Of a stretch of DNA of 57,543 nt, positions 23,112 through 30,808 are shown in pieces. This stretch comes from Rhodanobacter sp. (GTDB taxonomy: Bacteria; Pseudomonadota; Gammaproteobacteria; Xanthomonadales; Rhodanobacteraceae), in NCBI GenBank assembly GCA_004322005.1, contig SCRF01000041.1, positions 1 to 57,543 on the forward strand. The letters are read 5' to 3'. The notes under the pieces are model-generated. The model did not search any database and was not told the DNA's origin. It saw only the letters and a program-made list of their open reading frames with translations. The translations under genes were made by a program, and so were the position numbers. Position 1 is the stretch's first letter. Every line of letters starts with the position of its first letter.

Positions 23112-23899
23112 GCGAGCAGTTTTTCCAGCACCTTGCCGACGGCTGCGAAGGCGAACGTGCCGGTGACGTGGGTGGCGGCGCCCAGTCCGCCGCCGCAGGC
23201 AAGATTCAGCGCATCGCCCCCGGGCGGGCGGGCGCCGCAGACCGTGCCGTCGGGTTGCGGGTACTGCACGTTCTGCAGCGAGTACACCGCCGACACGCCG
23301 AAGTAGCGCTCCGGGCTGCGCGGAAAGTTGAAGTCGGCGCGAAGCTTCTTGCGGATCAGGCTGAACATCGCATCGTGCTCGGTGCGCGACAGGTCGCGCA
23401 CGCGGATCTGGGTGGCATCCGTGCGGCCGCCCGCGGAACCCACGGTGACGATCGGCAGCTTGCGTCGACGGCACCAGGCGATCGTTTCCAGCTTCACCCG
23501 GAACGCGTCGCAGGCATCGAGCACCACGTCGTAGCCGCGATCGAGCAGTTCGTCCAGCGAGGACGGGGTGAGGAAGCGCTCGATCGCCTCCAGCCGCAAG
23601 GTCGGGTTGATCGCGTGCGCACGCGCCGCCATCACGCCGACCTTGGACTTGCCGAACTCGCCGTCCAGCGCATGCAGCTGGCGATTGGTATTGGACACGC
23701 AGACTTCGTCGGCGTCGATCAGGGTGAGCCGGCCAATGCCGCTGCGCGCCAGCGCCTCGGCAGCCCAGGAGCCGACACCGCCGACACCGATCACGCAGAC
23801 GTGCGCCTGCGCCAGTCGGGCCACGCTGCCGGTGCCGTACAGACGCTCCACGCCCTGAAAGCGCTCGGCGGGGAAACCGGTGTCGCTCATGTCGCTCAT
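23108..23899 (-). CDS. tcdA: tRNA threonylcarbamoyladenosine dehydratase TcdA
   Basis: An E1-like enzyme that cyclises t6A37 to ct6A in ANN-decoding tRNAs. The product (263 residues from this start) has the ThiF/MoeB nucleotide-binding core VIGVGGVGSWAAEALARSGI with LTLIDADEVCVSNTNRQLHA. It then shows DACDAFRVKLETIAWCRRRK, the segment RDLSRTEHDAMFSLIRKKLR characteristic of TcdA/CsdL, and the CGGGLGAATHVTGTFAF end. Starts at 23899 or 23890 (MSDMSDTG) are equivalent; the frame is open further upstream without homology. The stop TAG belongs to a REP-like element. Confidence 0.93.
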   Translation of the reverse strand: MSDMSDTGFPAERFQGVERLYGTGSVARLAQAHVCVIGVGGVGSWAAEALARSGIGRLTLIDADEVCVSNTNRQLHALDGEFGKSKVGVMAARAHAINPTLRLEAIERFLTPSSLDELLDRGYDVVLDACDAFRVKLETIAWCRRRKLPIVTVGSAGGRTDATQIRVRDLSRTEHDAMFSLIRKKLRADFNFPRSPERYFGVSAVYSLQNVQYPQPDGTVCGARPPGGDALNLACGGGLGAATHVTGTFAFAAVGKVLEKLLA

Positions 23900-24048
23900 G
23901 TCGGCATGCCGGCGGCGGCGAATCGTGTCTGCGCGAGTGTCATCGGCTTGCCCCTGCGGTGTGGCGTGCATTTTATCGTGGTCGCGTGGAACAAGCGCAG
24001 TTCGCAGGTTATGCTCACCGACTTCCCGCCTGCGACGGAACCGGATTG

Positions 24049-24438
24049 ATGCGTGCTGCACTGCTGCTATTGCTGGGCCTGGTGATCGGCGTGATCGGCA
24101 CCGTCAATGCCGTCAATGCGTTGAATGCGCGCAACCCGATGCCGCACGCGGTGATGGTGACGATGGATTACCACATGGGCCAGCTGGCCCGCGCGCTGAA
24201 AGCCCGGCAGTGCGATGCCGCGAAGATCCGGCAGCACCTCGGACGGCTGCAGTCCACCGCCACCGACATCGTGCCGGTGTTCGACCTCAGCGAAAAGCCG
24301 TTCAATGATGCCGCCGGACATTTGCAGGGGAAGATCGAACAGGCACTGCTGGCTGCACCTGCCGATTGCACGGCACTGGCCGCTGCGCTGAAGCCGATCG
24401 GCGGCGCCTGCAAGAGCTGCCATCAGAAATACCGCTGA
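24049..24438 (+). CDS. membrane-anchored c-type (c'-like) cytochrome
   Basis: 129 residues. The N-terminal hydrophobic stretch (about residues 2-25, LLLLLGLVIGVIGTV) has no clear cleavage site and probably anchors the protein in the inner membrane, facing the periplasm. The single heme motif CKSCHQKYR lies at the very C-terminus, as in class II cytochromes c'. The middle is helical, with HMGQLARALKARQCDAAKIR. Two further cysteines (in RQCDA and ADCTA) may form a disulfide. Its partner is unknown. The frame is open upstream but the region before this ATG is not conserved-looking. Confidence 0.8.
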   Translation: MRAALLLLLGLVIGVIGTVNAVNALNARNPMPHAVMVTMDYHMGQLARALKARQCDAAKIRQHLGRLQSTATDIVPVFDLSEKPFNDAAGHLQGKIEQALLAAPADCTALAAALKPIGGACKSCHQKYR

Positions 24439-24459
24439 GGCGAAAAGCCCCCTCCCCAA

Positions 24460-24485
24460 CCCTCCCCTGCTGCAGCAGGGGAGGG
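24460..24485. repeat. 26-bp perfect palindrome
   Basis: CCCTCCCCTGCTG followed by its reverse complement, centred on CTGCAG, lies between the convergent cytochrome and DUF962 genes. It probably forms a hairpin in both transcripts. It shares the CTGCAG-centred design of the palindrome at 11696. Confidence 0.7.
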
Positions 24486-24497
24486 AGAAGAAGGGAG

Positions 24498-24800
24498 TCA
24501 GAAGCGAATCTTGCCGCGCCATATCTGCCCGTACATCACCCAGTCGCCGAGCAGGCTGTACAGCGGGTACTTGAACGTGGCCGGGTGGTTTTTCTCGTAG
24601 GCGAAGTGGCCGATCCAGGCGAAGCCGTAACCGGCCACCGGCGCCAGCCACAGCCAGCGCAGCTGACCGGTCAGCAGCGCCGCCAGCACCACCACGATCA
24701 CCAGGCTGCTACCCGCGAAATGCAGGCGCCGGCACACGCGGTTGCTGTGTTCGCTCAGATAGTACGGGCAGAACTCGGCAAAGCTGTCGAAACCGGACAT
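24498..24800 (-). CDS. DUF962/Mpo1-like membrane protein
   Basis: 100 residues with two or three hydrophobic segments. It matches the DUF962 (Mpo1-like, yeast YGL010w) pattern: SFAEFCPYYLSEHSNRVCRR with the histidine at the start, a hydrophobic middle, GFAWIGHFAYEKNHPATFKY with the second conserved histidines, and SLLGDWVMYGQIWRGKI at the end. Yeast Mpo1 is an iron-dependent dioxygenase of 2-hydroxy fatty acids; whether the short bacterial forms do this is not known. It follows pirin on the same strand with 63 bp between. Confidence 0.85.
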   Translation of the reverse strand: MSGFDSFAEFCPYYLSEHSNRVCRRLHFAGSSLVIVVVLAALLTGQLRWLWLAPVAGYGFAWIGHFAYEKNHPATFKYPLYSLLGDWVMYGQIWRGKIRF

Positions 24801-24863
24801 GGGTAGCTCCGCAACGGATCGGCCCGCTCAGAGTGGACCACTCGCGCGGCCGCTGCAAGCCAC

Positions 24864-25736
24864 TCACGACGGCAGCGGAATGAACTCTTCCGTATCGCCC
24901 GGCACCGGATCGAAACGCCGCGCCTGCCAGTCGGCCTTGGCCTGTTCGATGCGCTCGTGCGTGCTCGCCACGAAGTTCCACCACAAGTGACGCTCGCCAT
25001 CCAGCGGCGCACCGCCGAACAGCATCAAGCGGCTGGCCACGCGGGCGAGCAGCAGCGGCGCCGACGGTCCCGCCTGCACTGCCATCTGCGTGGCGGCCAG
25101 TTCCAGTTCGCCCCAGTCGACCGCCCCGGCGGCCACATGGATGCCGCGCTCGACATGCTCCGTCGGCAAGATCAGTTCCGCACCGGCCTGCATGATCACC
25201 TCGAGCAGGAACATCGGGGCGAACACCTTCACCGGCGACGCCTGCCCATACGCCGTGCCAGCGATCAACACCGCGTCCACGCCGGGTTGGCGAATGGCCG
25301 GCAACTCGGCCCGTTCGTGGTGATGAAACTCCGGCGCGATCTCCGCATCGGCCTGCGGCAACGCCACCCAGATCTGCACGCCGTGCAGGGTCTGGCCGTC
25401 GCGACGCGCATCCGGCGGCGTGCGTTCGGAATGCACGATGCCGCGGCCGGCGGTCATCCAGTTCACCCCGCCGGGGTAGATGTCGGCCAGGCTGCCGAGA
25501 CTGTCGCGATGGCGGATCGTCCCCTCGAACAGCCAGGTGATCGTGGCCAGCCCAATGTGCGGATGCGGCCGCACATCCATGCCCTTGCCGGGGGCGAAGA
25601 CGGCCGGCCCGATGTGATCGAAAAACACCAGCGGCCCGACGTGCCGTGCCTGCAGCGCGGGCAGCAGCCGACGCACGCTGAAACCATCGCCGAGATCGTG
25701 CAGGTGGCCTTCGATCAGGGTCGGAGCAGTTTTCAT
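24864..25736 (-). CDS. pirin-family protein
   Basis: A bicupin of 290 residues. The N-terminal cupin has the metal-binding set in VFFDHIGPAVFAPGKGMDVR, PHPHIGLATITWLFEGTIRH and GGVNWMTAGRGIVHSERTPP; the second cupin (about 170-270) is more diverged. Some pirins are quercetinases, others regulate pyruvate metabolism; no choice can be made here. An AAGGAG element lies 8 nt before the ATG. The gene follows the flavin reductase by 16 bp on the same strand, so the two are an operon. Confidence 0.92.
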   Translation of the reverse strand: MKTAPTLIEGHLHDLGDGFSVRRLLPALQARHVGPLVFFDHIGPAVFAPGKGMDVRPHPHIGLATITWLFEGTIRHRDSLGSLADIYPGGVNWMTAGRGIVHSERTPPDARRDGQTLHGVQIWVALPQADAEIAPEFHHHERAELPAIRQPGVDAVLIAGTAYGQASPVKVFAPMFLLEVIMQAGAELILPTEHVERGIHVAAGAVDWGELELAATQMAVQAGPSAPLLLARVASRLMLFGGAPLDGERHLWWNFVASTHERIEQAKADWQARRFDPVPGDTEEFIPLPS

Positions 25737-25752
25737 CACGAACTCCTTGCAA

Positions 25753-26817
25753 TTACCAGGCACGCCGATACTGATCCGGCGCGTCGATTTGCGCGCCCAG
25801 CAGCTGCGCTGCGCGACGCGGAAAATACGGATCGCGCAGACTTTCGCGGGCGATCAGCACCGCATCGGCTTCGCCGTTGGCCACGATCGCAGCCGCCTGC
25901 GCAACCTCGGTGATCAGGCCCACGGCACCAGTGGCGATGCCGGCCTCGCGCCGGATGCGCGCGGCAAACGGTACCTGATAGCCGGGCGCCAGCGGAATGG
26001 CGACCTGCGGCAGCAGGCCGCCGCTGGAGACATCGATCAGGTCCACGCCCAGCGGCTTCATCTGCTGCGCCAGTTGCACGCTCTGCCCGATATTCCAGCC
26101 CGCGTCGGCTTCGGCCCAGTCGGTGGCCGAGATGCGCAGCCACATCGGCAGCACGGCCGGCCAGACCTCGCGCACGGCGGTGACCACCTCGCGCACCAGG
26201 CGCGTGCGATTCTCGAAACTGCCGCCGTAGCGATCGGTGCGCCGGTTGCTCAACGGCGACAGGAACTGATGCAGCAGATAACCGTGCGCCGCATGCACTT
26301 CGATCAGTTCGAAACCGGCCGCCAGCGCACGTTGCGCGGCCGCGCGGAAATCCTCGATCACACCCTGGATGCCCGCCTCGTCCAGCGCCTGCGGCGTAGG
26401 CCAGCCAGCATCGAACGGCAACGCCGACGGCGCCACCGTCAGCCAGTCGTCCTGCCCGGCCGGCAACGGCCCGTGTCCTTGCCACGGCCGTTGTGCACTG
26501 GCCTTGCGCCCGGCATGCGCCAATTGCACGCCAGCGATCGCGCCCTGCGCGCGGATGAAGCGGACAATCGGTCGCCATGCCTCGACCTGCGCCCGGTTCC
26601 ACAGACCGGTATCGCCCTGCGAGATGCGGCCCTGTGCCGATACGGCCGAGGCCTCGGCGATCACCGCCGCCGCGCCGCCCACCGCGCGACTGCCCAGGTG
26701 CACCAGATGCCAGTCACCCGGCAGGCCGTCGGTGGCCGAGTACTGGCACATCGGCGAAACCACCAGCCGATTGCGCAAGGTGAGGCTGCGCTGGACAAAC
26801 GGTTCAAACAGATTCAT
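25753..26817 (-). CDS. old-yellow-enzyme family NADH:flavin oxidoreductase (YqjM/NamA-like)
   Basis: An FMN-dependent ene-reductase of 354 residues with a single TIM barrel. It is of the thermophilic-like (YqjM) class: LVVSPMCQYSATDGLPGDWH with the flavin-near cysteine, VQLAHAGRKAS, the paired histidines and loop HAAHGYLLHQFLSPLSNRRT, DRYGGSFENRTRLV, and the phosphate-binding end GEADAVLIARESLRDPYFPR. It reduces activated double bonds such as enones or maleimides; the natural substrate is unknown. Pirin follows 16 bp downstream. Confidence 0.93.
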   Translation of the reverse strand: MNLFEPFVQRSLTLRNRLVVSPMCQYSATDGLPGDWHLVHLGSRAVGGAAAVIAEASAVSAQGRISQGDTGLWNRAQVEAWRPIVRFIRAQGAIAGVQLAHAGRKASAQRPWQGHGPLPAGQDDWLTVAPSALPFDAGWPTPQALDEAGIQGVIEDFRAAAQRALAAGFELIEVHAAHGYLLHQFLSPLSNRRTDRYGGSFENRTRLVREVVTAVREVWPAVLPMWLRISATDWAEADAGWNIGQSVQLAQQMKPLGVDLIDVSSGGLLPQVAIPLAPGYQVPFAARIRREAGIATGAVGLITEVAQAAAIVANGEADAVLIARESLRDPYFPRRAAQLLGAQIDAPDQYRRAW

Positions 26818-26892
26818 GGGGCGATTCCGGCAGGTATCAGCCCACCAACGTGCAGGCAGGTCGCTGCGGTATCAAGCGGCCTTGTCGTCACC

Positions 26893-27009
26893 TGATCAGT
26901 GCCGGGTTTCAATAACCGTTCGCTCCGGCGCGTGGCGTAGCGAAGTCGAGGGGCCCGGAACAAACGGTTGAAACAGTATTGTGCTGTGCATGAAACCCTG
27001 CACTGATCA
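26893..27009. mobile_element. 117-bp element with 19-bp terminal inverted repeats (MITE-like)
   Basis: TGATCAGTGCCGGGTTTCA at 26893-26911 and its inverted copy at 26991-27009 differ at one position. Inside is a second inverted pair, AACCGTT/AACGGTT, and the common dispersed sequence GCGTAGCGAAGTCGA. No target-site duplication is obvious. The first three bases of the right repeat, read on the minus strand, are the TGA stop of the hydrolase gene. A diverged copy of the left end lies at 50368. Confidence 0.75.
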
Positions 27010-27921
27010 GGCGCTGCCATGTCCGGCGATCCAGGCGGCAATGCGCGAGGCGATCGGTGCCGGGATTTTCATCCAGCCGAAGTGATTGGCCGGATCACCA
27101 TGCATATCCTGCGACGTGACGACATCCAGCGTCTGCGTCGTCTGCGGCATCTTGCCGAGCAGCCAGTCGAGCGACGCCGGCGGCACCATCCAGTCGTCAT
27201 GCAGGCGCAGCGCCAGCAGAGGCAACTGCAAAGATGCCAGTCGCTGTTCCAGATCCTGCTTCACGCCGGTCGCCGCATAGCAGCCAGTGCGGCCGGTACG
27301 CGCCCAGTCGGCGATCAGGCCGCGCGCCTCGTTGCCGCCAAAACCGATCCGGCGTCCCGGCATGTAGCCCACCACACCGGCCAACAGCGGGGCGACCGCA
27401 TAGGCGGCCTTGATCAGCCAGCCATGCCGGAAGCGACGCCAATAGGGCGAGCCGCTGGCCACCAGCACCAGGCCGGCATGCTCCTGCGGATGCAGGCTCG
27501 CATACAGCGAACCGAGTTGACCGCCCAGGCTGTGCCCGCCGATCCAGCACAGCGCATGCGGCCAGCGCTGCCGCACCGTCGTCAGGGCCGCCGGCAAATC
27601 GTCCAGCAGCAACTCGCGATAGGCCCAGTTGCAGGCGCGGTCCGCACGCCGATTGCTGGAACCGATGCCACGCCATTCATGCAACACCACAGCGACGCCG
27701 TGTGCCGCCAGAGCCTCGGCCAACGGCAGATAATGTCGCGCCGGCACACCCAGCGCCGGCAACCAGTACAGCAGCCGGCGCCATTCGCCAACCGGATGCA
27801 CGCACAGCAATTCAAAGCGGGAGCCGTCGCCCACCGAAACCGGCAGCACCGATGACCCGATCGGCGCAGCCGTCGCCGATGCCGGCTGCTGCGACGCTTT
27901 TTCATCGGAAGGATCGGACAT
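27007..27921 (-). CDS. alpha/beta hydrolase
   Basis: 304 residues with a serine-hydrolase core. The nucleophile elbow is CWIGGHSLGGQLGS. The oxyanion/HG-type region is WLPALGVPARHYLPLAEALA, VVLHEWRGIGSSNRR follows, and the late Asp and His are probably in LRLHDDWMVPPASLDWL and NHFGWMKIP. The N-terminal 25 residues are Ala/Ser-rich without a clear signal peptide. It resembles the alpha/beta hydrolases often labelled YheT-like or serine aminopeptidase; substrate unknown. The stop codon TGA forms the first bases of a terminal inverted repeat of the 117-bp element downstream, so the extreme C-terminus (GHGSA) may have been reshaped by insertion. Confidence 0.87.
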   Translation of the reverse strand: MSDPSDEKASQQPASATAAPIGSSVLPVSVGDGSRFELLCVHPVGEWRRLLYWLPALGVPARHYLPLAEALAAHGVAVVLHEWRGIGSSNRRADRACNWAYRELLLDDLPAALTTVRQRWPHALCWIGGHSLGGQLGSLYASLHPQEHAGLVLVASGSPYWRRFRHGWLIKAAYAVAPLLAGVVGYMPGRRIGFGGNEARGLIADWARTGRTGCYAATGVKQDLEQRLASLQLPLLALRLHDDWMVPPASLDWLLGKMPQTTQTLDVVTSQDMHGDPANHFGWMKIPAPIASRIAAWIAGHGSA

Positions 27922-28250
27922 CGGGACAGGCTAACGGAATTGGCGCAACAACCACAAAGAACCACTCGCGATGGAGGTGAGCCACCGATGCCCGGCAATC
28001 GGCCCGGCAACCGCGCGATCGCCCGCAAACCACCCCGAAGGCGCTTTTGGGGGCCGGGAAATTGATCGCATCGCCGCGCGCGCACGTGCGTACTGGTCGC
28101 GAAACTCTGCATGCCTCCCGGCCGTTGGTTCCACCTGGCATTCCAGGGTCGGTTACTGCCGGCTCTGGCCTCACCCGCGACGCTGGCGATACGCTGCCGG
28201 TTCGGGCAGCATGAGCATGCAAAGCGCTGTCGACAAGAGAGAATCTGGAC
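27922..28250. other. intergenic stretch, no gene recognised
   Basis: Upstream region of the hydrolase (minus) and of the PEP-CTERM gene (plus). Base composition shifts from GC-rich to markedly AT-richer from about 28200 onward. No coding potential, RNA or repeat was recognised here. Confidence 0.5.
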
Positions 28251-28254
28251 ATCA

Positions 28255-28281
28255 AAAAGTGTCGCAAAAATTTACACTTTT
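28255..28281 (+). promoter_or_regulatory. dyad, candidate enhancer-binding site for the PEP-CTERM gene
   Basis: AAAAGTGT and ACACTTTT are separated by 11 bp, a perfect 8-bp inverted repeat. It lies about 60 bp upstream of the -24 element of a sigma-54 promoter, the distance expected for an NtrC-type activator. The identity of the activator is an inference. Confidence 0.5.
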
Positions 28282-28337
28282 CATGATTTCAGCACGGGCA
28301 TCTGTTGATAATTCAATAAAATTAATGGTTTGTCATA

Positions 28338-28354
28338 TTGGAACAATATTTGCT
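28338..28354 (+). promoter_or_regulatory. sigma-54 (RpoN) promoter
   Basis: TTGGAACAATATTTGCT matches the -24/-12 pattern TTGGCACG-N4-TTGCA. The invariant GG and GC dinucleotides are exactly spaced and only two consensus bases differ (C to A at position 5, G to A at position 8). It points to the PEP-CTERM gene, whose ATG is about 93 bp downstream. Confidence 0.75.
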
Positions 28355-28446
28355 TGAAAATAAACATCGATTGAGGCAATGAAGCGGTTCAGAAAAATCG
28401 ACGCGTGCATCTGCCAGCACGAAGCGAACAACGCAGGGTAGTCCCG

Positions 28447-29178
28447 ATGAAGAGATTCCTGGCTCTGAGTGGTTTGACACTGGCGGTAATCCTGCCGATG
28501 TCCGCGCTCGCCGCCATTGACACTGGTGAGGATGGCGGCGGCACCCTCGCCCCGACAAGCACCACCATAAACATAAACTTGGATAAGGTCTTTACCGGCA
28601 GCATTCCAGATGGCATGGGTCCATGGCTGAAGGCTACCTTTACGTCAGACATGGGGGCCTCCTCAGGAACGCTGACATTGACTTCGTACCTGAGCAACCC
28701 GGATTTTGTGCAGGGTCTGAACAGCAACAGGTCCGCAATCGGATGGGCCTTCTATCTCAACCGGACGGTCACCGGAATCAACTGCACATCGGGAACCTGT
28801 GCGGATAACAATGCATTTTCGGAAACGGGCGGTTTCAACAGCGGTCCGGTGCCCGGCGTGTTCAATCTCGCCTTCGGCTGGTCATCGGGCAACCGGCTCC
28901 AAAGCGGCAGTTCGGCGGTTTATGACCTTACGTTCAGCAGTGCGTTGAATGGCAATTCGCTTGCGGTCAACCCAAACGAATGGTTATCGGTGGCGCATGT
29001 GCAGGGGATTCTCGGTGGCTGCAGCGGCTGGATCGTGTCGGGTACAGGAACGACTCAAGGTGGCTCGCCTTGCATCACGCCTCGGCAGACGGTGCCGGAA
29101 CCTGCGGCGATGGGCATTTTCGGCCTCGGCCTGTTGCTGATGGGGTTGTTTGTGGGTCTGCGCCGGCGCTACGACTGA
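28447..29178 (+). CDS. PEP-CTERM sorting-domain exoprotein
   Basis: 243 residues. A signal peptide (MKRFLALSGLTLAVILPMSA, cleaved after ALA) is followed by a Ser/Thr/Gly/Asn-rich, beta-type secreted domain with two cysteine pairs (INCTSGTCAD and GGCSG…SPCIT). The C-terminal PEP-CTERM signal is VPEPAAMGIFGLGLLLMG followed by LRRRYD: Pro-Glu-Pro, a hydrophobic helix and a basic end. Such proteins are processed by exosortase and end up on the surface or in the exopolysaccharide matrix. No exosortase gene is in the window. The gene is AT-richer than its neighbours and has its own sigma-54 promoter. The central domain is of unknown function. An AGGG element precedes the ATG. Confidence 0.93.
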   Translation: MKRFLALSGLTLAVILPMSALAAIDTGEDGGGTLAPTSTTININLDKVFTGSIPDGMGPWLKATFTSDMGASSGTLTLTSYLSNPDFVQGLNSNRSAIGWAFYLNRTVTGINCTSGTCADNNAFSETGGFNSGPVPGVFNLAFGWSSGNRLQSGSSAVYDLTFSSALNGNSLAVNPNEWLSVAHVQGILGGCSGWIVSGTGTTQGGSPCITPRQTVPEPAAMGIFGLGLLLMGLFVGLRRRYD

Positions 29179-29284
29179 GCGACTTCTCTAGTTCAGCATG
29201 GCGATCCCCCGCAAGGGCGGGCCAGTCTTTTCATGGTTTGCAGGGCTTGCACCTCCAGGCAGGCGCGCCCTGTCGGGCGCCCAC

Positions 29285-29310
29285 AAAAAAACCAGCTAAG
29301 TGGCTGGTTT
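29285..29310 (-). terminator. intrinsic terminator downstream of tRNA-Leu
   Basis: On the minus strand AAACCAGC and GCTGGTTT pair around a 6-nt loop and run directly into seven T residues. It lies 48 bp downstream of tRNA-Leu and faces the end of the PEP-CTERM gene, which it may also serve in the other direction. Confidence 0.85.
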
Positions 29311-29354
29311 CGTTGTGTTTCTTGGACTGTATTGGACGTCCTGAAACGGTGTAA

Positions 29355-29439
29355 TGGTGCCCAAGAGGGGACTCGAACCCCTACGACTTGCGTCGCTACC
29401 ACCTCAAGGTAGTGCGTCTACCAGTTCCGCCACCTGGGC
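29355..29439 (-). tRNA. tRNA-Leu(GAG)
   Basis: On the minus strand this folds as a class II tRNA starting GCCCAGGTGGCGGAACTGGT, with stem CTACC/GGTAG around loop TTGAGGT (anticodon GAG). It has a long variable arm, T-loop GGTTCGAGTCC, discriminator A and an encoded CCA. It follows secG, as leucine tRNA does in Escherichia coli. Confidence 0.96.
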
Positions 29440-29450
29440 AGGTGTGTTGC

Positions 29451-29909
29451 TTAGTGCTGCTTGGTCGTTGTCGCGGGCGCCGGTACCCCGCCCTTGTTTT
29501 CGACCGCAGCCGGTGCCGCCACTGGCGGTGCAACCGGCAAGGTAGCGTCGCTGGCCGGTGCACGGGAGGCTGCGGGTACTTCCGAAGCGGCAGGTGCTGC
29601 GGGCGCTTGCTGGGTGGCGGACTTCTTGACGAGCGCGGCCATCACGCCCAGATCATTGGCGGTGCTGGTCGGCCGGCCGCTGCCGTGCAGGTAGATGCCC
29701 ATGCTCAGGCTGAGCAGGAAGAACAGCCCGGCTAGGATGGCGGTGGCACGGGTCAGGAACGTGGCCGATCCGCGTGCGCCGAAGACCGTGGCCGATGCGC
29801 CGGCACCAAAACCCGAGCCGGCATCGGCGCCCGCGCCGTTCTGCAACAGGATCAGCACGATCATCGCCGCAGCGACCAGGATGTAGAACACGCTGAAAAT
29901 GACAAACAT
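29451..29909 (-). CDS. secG: preprotein translocase subunit SecG
   Basis: Inner-membrane subunit of SecYEG that assists protein export. The 152-residue product has two membrane segments (about residues 3-22 and 55-75), separated by the conserved loop LLQNGAGADAGSGFGAGASA, then TVFGARGSATFLTRATAILA. A long Ala/Pro-rich C-terminal tail makes it about 40 residues longer than Escherichia coli SecG, common in this order. It follows tpiA on the same strand with a 6-bp gap. Confidence 0.96.
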   Translation of the reverse strand: MFVIFSVFYILVAAAMIVLILLQNGAGADAGSGFGAGASATVFGARGSATFLTRATAILAGLFFLLSLSMGIYLHGSGRPTSTANDLGVMAALVKKSATQQAPAAPAASEVPAASRAPASDATLPVAPPVAAPAAVENKGGVPAPATTTKQH

Positions 29910-29915
29910 GATTGT

Positions 29916-30683
29916 TTATTGAACCTGTAGCGCTTGATGCGCCGCGGCGCAGATCCCAAGGAAATCGGAGGCCACCAGAGCGGCTCCGCCGATCAGCCCT
30001 CCGTCCACGTCCGCCTGCGCGAACAATTCCGCGGCATTCGCCGCCTTGACGCTGCCGCCGTAAAGCAGTCGGGTCAGACGGGAAATTGTAACATCTTCCT
30101 TTTCCAGTTGGCTACGAATGAAAGCGTGCACCTGTTGCACCAGTTCCGGCGTGGCGGTGCGGCCCGTACCGATCGCCCAGACCGGCTCATAGGCGATCAC
30201 CGCGGTATCGAAGCTGGCGATGCCGCTGTGCGTCAGCACCGCCTGCAGCTGGCGCGCGATGACCGCCTCGGTTTCATGCGCCTCATGCTGCGCCAACGTC
30301 TCGCCAAGACAGAGAACCGGCGTCAGGCCGCCGGCACGTGCCGCGGCGAACTTGCGCGCGACCAGCGCGTCGCTCTCCCCGTGATATTGCCGGCGCTCGG
30401 AATGGCCGACCAGCACCCACCGCGCGCCGATGTCCGCCAGCATCGCGGCGGAAACCTCGCCGGTATAGGCGCCCTGCCCCTCGTGTTCACTGACATCCTG
30501 GCCGCCGATGCCCAGCCCCGCATCGCCATGGTTCGCCGCCAGTTCGGCGATGTAGGGAAAGGGGGGGAACACGACCACGTCGATCGAGGTCGGTCCGGCA
30601 GCCGCGATCTCTCGCATCAGGGCGGCAGCCATCGAACGGCTGCCATGCATCTTCCAGTTGCCGCCGACAAGTTTCTTGCGCAT
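29916..30683 (-). CDS. tpiA: triosephosphate isomerase
   Basis: Interconverts dihydroxyacetone phosphate and glyceraldehyde 3-phosphate in glycolysis and gluconeogenesis. The 255-residue product has the catalytic lysine in GGNWKMHGS, the electrophilic histidine in VLVGHSERRQYHGES, the general base glutamate in VIAYEPVWAIGTGRTAT and the phosphate loops YGGSVKAANAAEL and DGGLIGGAAL. Length and motifs are complete. It is the first gene of tpiA-secG-tRNA-Leu. Confidence 0.98.
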   Translation of the reverse strand: MRKKLVGGNWKMHGSRSMAAALMREIAAAGPTSIDVVVFPPFPYIAELAANHGDAGLGIGGQDVSEHEGQGAYTGEVSAAMLADIGARWVLVGHSERRQYHGESDALVARKFAAARAGGLTPVLCLGETLAQHEAHETEAVIARQLQAVLTHSGIASFDTAVIAYEPVWAIGTGRTATPELVQQVHAFIRSQLEKEDVTISRLTRLLYGGSVKAANAAELFAQADVDGGLIGGAALVASDFLGICAAAHQALQVQ

Positions 30684-30808
30684 GGTCTGCTTCCGTTGCG
30701 ATCAGGCTGCCAGCTTACTGATCGGCCGAATCATCGGCAAACCCCACAAGGGCTGGTGCGGGCAGGCCAACCCGAACGAGAATGACGCCCCACCACGAGG
30801 AATGGCCG

